This document shows, piece by piece, positions 58,793 to 64,000 of a stretch of DNA of 64,000 nt. How positions within the stretch are numbered: position 1 is the stretch's first letter; the number at the start of each line of letters is the position of its first letter. The position numbers and the translations under genes are program-made. The notes under the pieces are model-generated. The model saw only the letters and a list, made by a program, of their open reading frames with translations, ran no database searches and was not told where the DNA came from. Source of the DNA: Gallionella sp. (lineage in GTDB: Bacteria > Pseudomonadota > Gammaproteobacteria > Burkholderiales > Gallionellaceae); NCBI GenBank assembly GCA_028707275.1, contig JAQTUP010000004.1:1-64000 (forward strand), written 5' to 3'.

Positions 58793-59836
58793 ATGGATAT
58801 AACCGAACTGCTAGCCTTCGGCGTCAAGAACAAGGCATCCGACCTGCACCTCTCCGCAGGTCTGCCGCCGATGATACGTGTGCATGGAGACATGCGCCGC
58901 ATCAATTTGCCCGCGATGGAACATAAAGAAGTTCATGCAATGGTCTATGACATCATGAATGACGGACAGCGCAAATTTTACGAGGAAAACAAGGAAGTCG
59001 ATTTTTCCTTCGAGATTCCCAACCTGGCCCGGTTCCGTGTGAATGCATTTATTCAGCAACGCGGCGCGGCAGCGGTACTGCGTACCATTCCGGCAAAAGT
59101 ATTCAGTCTGGAAGATCTCAAGTGCCCGAAAATATTTACCGACATCGCCAGCTATCCGCGCGGCATGGTGCTGGTGACAGGCCCTACCGGCTCCGGAAAA
59201 TCCACCACTCTGGCGGCGATGGTCAATTACATCAACGAAAAGGAACAGGGCCATATCCTGACCGTTGAGGATCCAATCGAATTTGTGCACGAATCGAAGA
59301 AGTGCCTGATCAACCAGCGTGAAGTCGGCCGCGATACCTTATCGTTCAACGCCGCACTGCGCTCCGCACTGCGCGAAGATCCTGACGTGATTCTCGTCGG
59401 TGAAATGCGCGACCTGGAAACCATACGTCTGGCGATGACGGCGGCGGAAACCGGCCATCTGGTGTTTGGTACGCTGCATACCAGTTCGGCCGCCAAAACT
59501 ATCGACCGTATCATCGACGTGTTCCCCGCAGATGAAAAGGAAATGGTGCGCGCGATGTTGTCAGAGTCGCTGCGCGCGGTTATTTCTCAGGCACTGATTA
59601 AGACCAAGGATGGAGCCGGCCGTGTCGCCGCTCATGAAATCATGATCTGCACCCCCGGCATTCGAAACCTTATTCGCGAAGCCAAGGTACCGCAGATGTA
59701 TTCTGCCATTCAGACCGGCCAAGGCATGGGCATGCAGACGCTGGATCAGTGTCTCACCACGCTTGTGAAAAGCAACATGATTTCCTCGGCGGACGCCCGC
59801 ACCAAGGCGATGAACAGGGATTTGTTCCCGGGATAA
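58793..59836 (+). CDS. pilT: Type IV pilus retraction ATPase PilT
   Basis: A 347-aa hexameric ATPase that powers pilus retraction. Walker A GPTGSGKSTTLA, Walker B PDVILVGEMRD, the Asp box and the GIRNLIREAK motif needed for retraction are present. ATG 58793 gives MDITELLAFGV. Followed by pilU. Confidence 0.98.
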   Translation: MDITELLAFGVKNKASDLHLSAGLPPMIRVHGDMRRINLPAMEHKEVHAMVYDIMNDGQRKFYEENKEVDFSFEIPNLARFRVNAFIQQRGAAAVLRTIPAKVFSLEDLKCPKIFTDIASYPRGMVLVTGPTGSGKSTTLAAMVNYINEKEQGHILTVEDPIEFVHESKKCLINQREVGRDTLSFNAALRSALREDPDVILVGEMRDLETIRLAMTAAETGHLVFGTLHTSSAAKTIDRIIDVFPADEKEMVRAMLSESLRAVISQALIKTKDGAGRVAAHEIMICTPGIRNLIREAKVPQMYSAIQTGQGMGMQTLDQCLTTLVKSNMISSADARTKAMNRDLFPG

Positions 59837-59880
59837 GGCGATTGCGGATTGCGGCTACAAAATAAATTAGGAGTATTTGC

Positions 59881-61026
59881 ATGGAAAGAGATCAAGCGAC
59901 CGATCTGATACACAACTTATTGCGCGGCATGGCCGCAAAAAAAGCATCCGATTTGTTCATTACGGCCGGCTTTCCGCCGGCTTTCAAAATTGACGGCAAG
60001 ATGACTCCGGTGTCGAGTCAGCCGCTGACGCATCAGCACACCCGTGAACTGGCTCGCAGCATCATGAACGACCGTCAGACCACCGAGTTTGAGACCACAC
60101 ACGAGTGCAACTTTGCGATCAGCCCGCACGGCATAGGGCGCTTCCGCGTCAACGTATTCATGCAGCAGCAGCATGTGGCCATGGTCATGCGTACCATCAC
60201 CACCAAGATTCCGGATCTGGATGCCATGGGCATGCCGGCCGTGCTCAAGGAAATCGTGATGGTCAAGCGCGGCCTGGTCATTCTGGTAGGCGGCACGGGT
60301 TCGGGCAAATCCACCACCCTGGCCGGCATGATAGGTTACCGCAACCAGAACAGTTACGGGCATATCATCACCATCGAAGACCCGGTTGAATATGTGCATG
60401 AGCACGCTCACTGCATCGTCACGCATCGCGAGGTCGGCGTGGATACCATCACCTGGGAGGCGGCGCTGAAAAATACCCTGCGCCAGGCGCCCGATGTGAT
60501 TCTGATCGGCGAAATCCGCGACCGGGAAACCATGGAGTTTGCGGTGGCCTTTGCCGAAACGGGGCACCTTTGCATGGCGACGCTGCACGCGAACAGCGCC
60601 AATCAGGCGCTGGACCGGATCATCAACTTCTTCCCCGAAGAGCGGCGCGAACAGTTGTTAATGGACTTGTCGCTGAACGTCAAGGCGCTGATATCGCAAC
60701 GCCTGATCCCGAAAGTGGATGGCACGGGGCGTGCCGCCGCGATTGAAATATTGCTCAACTCGCCGCTGATTTCCGACCTGATCTTCAAGGGTGATGTGCA
60801 CGGCATCAAGGGCGTCATGGCCAAGTCGCGCGAGCTGGGCATGCAGACCTTCGATCAGGCTCTGTATGATCTGTATGAGTCGGGCAGCATCAGCTACGAG
60901 GAAGTGCTGAAAAATGCGGACTCGGTAAACGATGTACGCCTGAAAATCAAACTCGAAAGCAAGCATTCTACTGACCGAAACCTGATGAGCAGCAGCGCCG
61001 GCGGACATCAACTGAAAATGACTTAA
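59881..61026 (+). CDS. pilU: Type IV pilus accessory retraction ATPase PilU
   Basis: A 381-aa PilT paralogue that assists retraction. Walker A VGGTGSGKSTTLA, PDVILIGEIRDRETMEF and an extended, polar C-terminus are as in PilU. A TAGGAG ribosome site precedes the ATG. No pilin genes are in the window. Confidence 0.97.
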   Translation: MERDQATDLIHNLLRGMAAKKASDLFITAGFPPAFKIDGKMTPVSSQPLTHQHTRELARSIMNDRQTTEFETTHECNFAISPHGIGRFRVNVFMQQQHVAMVMRTITTKIPDLDAMGMPAVLKEIVMVKRGLVILVGGTGSGKSTTLAGMIGYRNQNSYGHIITIEDPVEYVHEHAHCIVTHREVGVDTITWEAALKNTLRQAPDVILIGEIRDRETMEFAVAFAETGHLCMATLHANSANQALDRIINFFPEERREQLLMDLSLNVKALISQRLIPKVDGTGRAAAIEILLNSPLISDLIFKGDVHGIKGVMAKSRELGMQTFDQALYDLYESGSISYEEVLKNADSVNDVRLKIKLESKHSTDRNLMSSSAGGHQLKMT

Positions 61027-61263
61027 AGGCAACGCAATCCGTTTGTCACCGGCCTTTGAGCCGGTGAATTCAGCCACGCAGATTTACACCCCCCTCCCGC
61101 TTCGCCTGTCAAAATATTGCACCATTGCCTTTCGTAAAGCGGTAATATAACCATGCTATCGTAATGTCTGTGTCCGCAATCATGAAATCTGCGGACGCCA
61201 CCAGCCTCACCCTACTTGGCGGTTAATTCGCGATGAACTCGCAAGAAGCATAAGGGAGATTGC

Positions 61264-62808
61264 ATGCGGCGCACCTGGATTATCATCGGCCTGCTGGTTG
61301 TCACGACCGCCAGTGCGGCTGTCTACCAAAAAGGGCGCAACTGGAAAGAATTTCACTTTACCGGCACGCGACTGATGGCCGACCTGGCTCATCCTGACGC
61401 ACTGATCCGCACCGTTAGCTTATCAAAACTCCCGCACGACTTACTCACGGTGCCAATAGCCCGTGACGTACTGACCGAAGACCTGGCGTTCTATTACGAG
61501 CAGAATGAAGACAGGCTGGGGCTCTTTGGCGCCGTCAAACGCATCGCATACGAGCATCATCTGGACTGGTCTGACCGCCTGCTGATCAACATCCTGAACG
61601 AGCCGGCCGAAGTGGGGCTGTGGCGCGATGGCAAGGGCGCGCTGCGCCACTATGCGATCGTCATGCACCGCAATACCCTGACCCGCGCATTACAGGCGGC
61701 GGCAGACGTGGCACTCAAAGACAGCCAGCTCAAACGCGCCGGTGAAATCGACACAGGCAGCGGCAAGGCCGCCGTGTTCGCGCTGGAGATCAATCCGCGC
61801 CGCACTTTTTTGTTTGTCAGCCAGGGCGAACGGATAGTGCTGCTGTCCGATCCGGGCATGCTGTTCAACACCGGCAACAAGATTGTGCCTGCGGCAAGGG
61901 CGGCCGTTACAGGCTGGCTGAAAACCGAAGGCGCGCTGGCACAGCAGTTCGCACTCGATGGCGTTAATCCTGAAGCTGTCACCCACACCCTGGCCGTCGG
62001 CACACCGACACTGGCGCTCGGATACGGCGCATTTTTGAAAGGATTCAATGGGCTGCGTTTCGATTTTGGCGGCAGCTGGTCAACTTCTGTCCGAACCAGT
62101 CAAAAAGGGCTGTCTGACGCGATGCCGGGCGATGCCCGTCTGTGGCGCGCGGCGAGCGCCAATCCCGCCGCATGCATCGTGTTACCCGTCGACTGGCCCG
62201 CAGTGCAAAGAGTCATCGACAAGGCAAAGCCGCCCGGGATAGCCACATTCGCCATGCTCGACGGCCCGGCGCTCGCCTGCTGGTATGGCGAGTCCACCTT
62301 ATATTCGCCGGTGTTCACAGCACGCATAAAAAAGGGCCAGCCTGCGAGCTCGGCCTCGATGCAGGCGCTGGCCGACTGGTCTATCGCGTCAGGCGGCACG
62401 GTCGACAAAGGCTCGGTCGGCAATCAAATGGTCTGGCGAGGCACGGGCAACACAGCGGCACTTGCGACCCTGGGCGACTACGTGGTGTTCTCGCCCGATG
62501 GCGCACTGGTCGACAAGGCGCTCGACACCATCGCGCGCAAATATCCGAGCGTGGCCGACCAGCTGCCCGCCTCCGATACGACGCTGGCATTGATGATGCC
62601 GCCCCCCCTGTCGAAAATGGCCGAACAGGAAATATTCAAGGCTCTGAATGGCGCTGCGGATGCCAACTTGTTAGCGGCCGCGCAAACCCATCTGCCCGCC
62701 CGCATGCTGGCGCTGGCGGCCTACCCGCCGTATCGCCTCGAATTAACGCCGCAAAGAAAAGGCGAGTGGCAACGCGTCGAATGGCGCACTGCGGTGACAC
62801 CCAGGTGA
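61264..62808 (+). CDS. DUF2138 family protein (YfaA-like)
   Basis: A 514-aa protein with an N-terminal membrane helix or signal (about 3-20) and a large periplasmic part. Overall length and the block LMADLAHPDALIRTVSLSKLPHD match DUF2138, found with YfaS-type alpha-2-macroglobulins. Function unknown. A GGGAGA ribosome site. It overlaps the next gene by 4 bases (GTGA). Confidence 0.8.
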   Translation: MRRTWIIIGLLVVTTASAAVYQKGRNWKEFHFTGTRLMADLAHPDALIRTVSLSKLPHDLLTVPIARDVLTEDLAFYYEQNEDRLGLFGAVKRIAYEHHLDWSDRLLINILNEPAEVGLWRDGKGALRHYAIVMHRNTLTRALQAAADVALKDSQLKRAGEIDTGSGKAAVFALEINPRRTFLFVSQGERIVLLSDPGMLFNTGNKIVPAARAAVTGWLKTEGALAQQFALDGVNPEAVTHTLAVGTPTLALGYGAFLKGFNGLRFDFGGSWSTSVRTSQKGLSDAMPGDARLWRAASANPAACIVLPVDWPAVQRVIDKAKPPGIATFAMLDGPALACWYGESTLYSPVFTARIKKGQPASSASMQALADWSIASGGTVDKGSVGNQMVWRGTGNTAALATLGDYVVFSPDGALVDKALDTIARKYPSVADQLPASDTTLALMMPPPLSKMAEQEIFKALNGAADANLLAAAQTHLPARMLALAAYPPYRLELTPQRKGEWQRVEWRTAVTPR

Positions 62809-63467
62809 ACCGGCGAAATTTCCTGGCAGGGATGATGGCCGCAGCTTTATGCAGCGCGCCGCAGCTGAAGGCTTTTGCGGCAACACGCACGGACCTGGTC
62901 GCTATGCTGACACCTGCGCAATCGCGCGCCTTTCGCGCCTGGATGGTGCGCATCATCCAGGCGCAACTGGCAGCAGGCCCGACACCGCGCTGGCAGCAAC
63001 GCGACTGTGCAGGGCTGGTGCGCTTCGCCGTCGCCGAAGCATTGCGCGATCACGATGAAAAATGGAAACACGCCAATGGCCTGGCAGGACTCGCGTCTCC
63101 GCCTGAGATCGCGCTCGAACCCGGACAGCAATCAATGCGTCACAGCTGGCGTCTGGCCGATGGCTCCCTCTCGGCTTATGTCGGCGCACTGGAGCTGGTT
63201 CAGGGAAACACACGCTTCCTGACAAAAAACTGCAATCAGGCCGCCGCGGGCGATCTGTTGTTCTTCGATCAGGGGGACGCGCAACATCTGATGGTGTGGA
63301 TGGGTTCATACATCGCCTATCACACGGGGACGGTCAACAAAAACGACAACGGACTGCGCGCCATCGCCCTGCACGAGTTGCAGCGCTGGCCGGACACGCG
63401 CTGGCATCCGTTGCAGGACAATCCTAATTTTGCGGGCGTCTATCGCATAAACTTTCTGACGGCCTGA
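62805..63467 (+). CDS. DUF1175 family protein (YfaT-like) with Tat-like signal
   Basis: A 220-aa protein from GTG 62805, overlapping the DUF2138 stop. NRRNFLAGMMAAALC is a twin-arginine-type signal. The QQRDCAGLVRFAVAEAL and DLLFFDQGDAQHLMVWMG blocks resemble an NlpC/P60-like Cys-His hydrolase fold (Cys in RDCAGL, His in AQHLMVW), as DUF1175 is thought to have. The substrate is unknown; location in a yfa-type cluster suggests a periplasmic envelope role. Confidence 0.8.
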   Translation: MNRRNFLAGMMAAALCSAPQLKAFAATRTDLVAMLTPAQSRAFRAWMVRIIQAQLAAGPTPRWQQRDCAGLVRFAVAEALRDHDEKWKHANGLAGLASPPEIALEPGQQSMRHSWRLADGSLSAYVGALELVQGNTRFLTKNCNQAAAGDLLFFDQGDAQHLMVWMGSYIAYHTGTVNKNDNGLRAIALHELQRWPDTRWHPLQDNPNFAGVYRINFLTA

Positions 63468-63524
63468 TGGCCTGCCGACACCCGAGGCCGAAGCGTTATT
63501 AAACCCAATGGAAAGCAAACTCCG

Positions 63525-64000
63525 ATGAGAAGCCCGAGATCCCGTCACCTCACATTTTTGATCATGCTGTTAGCCTATCTGATGGTCTGGCCGTGTTTCG
63601 CCGAAGAAGGTACGCAGGGCACACCCTTCTTCCTGTTAAGCGATGCGGCCTATGGTTCGACCGATACGGCGATGGTGCGTTTGGAAGCGCAAAGTATGGG
63701 GCCGGTCGCCGAATACGGTGGCGTCGATATTTATGTCTACCGGGTCAGGCAGCCGCTTGATTTTCTCAAGGCGCAGAAAAATTTGCACCGGATCAACACG
63801 GAAGGCGCATACACAGGTTCAGGGCTGTCCAATGCGCTCGCGCGCGCCTGGGACAACTGGTGGGTAGACTCGCGCAAAAGCTGGCGCGGAATTTTTTCGT
63901 CCGATGCGCGACAGGCGGTGACCTCACAGGCGCCTGACGTGCGCTCACACCCGCTGATGAAGGCCGAAACGCCGGTATCCCTGAATCCGAAATACCGGCC
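63525..64000 (+). CDS. Alpha-2-macroglobulin family protein (YfaS-like), 5' part
   Basis: The first 158 codons of a longer gene cut by the window edge. It has a signal peptide (about 1-26, ending CFAEEG), then GTPFFLLSDAAYGSTDTAMVR and VDIYVYRVRQPLDFLKAQKN, like the N-terminus of YfaS-type bacterial alpha-2-macroglobulins. Such proteins are proposed to trap proteases in the periplasm. The thioester region is outside the window and cannot be checked. Confidence 0.8.
   Translation, partial: MRSPRSRHLTFLIMLLAYLMVWPCFAEEGTQGTPFFLLSDAAYGSTDTAMVRLEAQSMGPVAEYGGVDIYVYRVRQPLDFLKAQKNLHRINTEGAYTGSGLSNALARAWDNWWVDSRKSWRGIFSSDARQAVTSQAPDVRSHPLMKAETPVSLNPKYR

Noticed and set aside
61045-61067. TCACCGGC/GCCGGTGA hairpin after pilU as a terminator
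   Set aside because: The 8-bp stem is perfect, but no T-run follows; it may be a pause or repeat site, but a rho-independent terminator is not supported.

Overview
The window looks like a stretch of a betaproteobacterial chromosome, most likely order Nitrosomonadales (Gallionella/Sideroxydans-like). This rests on remembered gene orders (dusB-fis-purH-purD, metK-[SAH riboswitch]-ahcY-holin-metF, nadD-rsfS-rlmH-maf-rng, yggS/proC/yggT opposite pilT-pilU) and on protein flavour. It is an inference, not a database result. Most of the window is housekeeping: ubiquinone synthesis (ubiC, ubiA, ubiD, a ubiH-type hydroxylase), purine synthesis (purH, purD), the methyl cycle (metK, ahcY, metF), tRNA modification (tsaD, tsaC, dusB, trhP), translation and ribosome factors (prfC, rsfS, rlmH, rng), the groES-groEL chaperonin, pyruvate dehydrogenase (aceE-aceF) and the twitching-motility ATPases.

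Layout. 1-1.7 kb: a strong promoter reading out of the window to the left, a small ORF and tsaD. 1.8-7.6 kb: a MASE1-PAS-GAF-GGDEF signalling protein, then a bufferin-type RiPP operon (bufA-bufB-bufC-DoxX) behind an ECF-sigma-like promoter, followed by a receptor-like four-helix protein. 7.6-13 kb (minus): prfC, tRNA-Phe, groEL, groES with an RpoH-type promoter, and a flavin oxidoreductase. 13-16 kb: bioA-dacB. 16-17.4 kb: a gene-poor patch of repeats, a broken DUF4160 gene and a small membrane-protein ORF followed by an attC-like hairpin. 17.4-20.6 kb (minus): ubiD and two lipid A acyltransferases. 20.7-30.9 kb: the methyl cycle with its SAH riboswitch, trhP, ridA, a broken small gene and ubiC-ubiA. 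30.9-39 kb (minus): bestrophin, methyltransferase, hemF, tsaC, purD, purH, fis, dusB. 39-45 kb: ubiH-like, dsbC, a degenerate PAS-GGDEF protein, mltA, apaG, ilvA. 45.3-47.4 kb: a small island with two MntA-HepT toxin-antitoxin pairs around a probable type III restriction-modification deletion scar. 47.4-56.6 kb: ygfA, aceE-aceF, nadD-rsfS-rlmH-maf-rng and a periplasmic beta-carbonic anhydrase. 56.6-61 kb: yggT-proC-yggS (minus) and pilT-pilU (plus). 61-64 kb: the start of a yfa-type cluster (DUF2138, DUF1175, alpha-2-macroglobulin), cut by the window edge.

The least ordinary features are two kinds of repeat that run through the housekeeping genes. The first is a palindromic dispersed element, five copies here. 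Two copies are translated in frame inside tsaD and the ubiH-like gene, one supplies the N-terminus of ubiC, and two lie directly in front of bufB and trhP. The second is a set of eight period-7 arrays at operon junctions, and once inside aceE. They share the 7-base period but differ in sequence from place to place, and four are arranged as inverted pairs that could fold into hairpins. The bufferin operon and the toxin-antitoxin/restriction scar are the clearest accessory systems.
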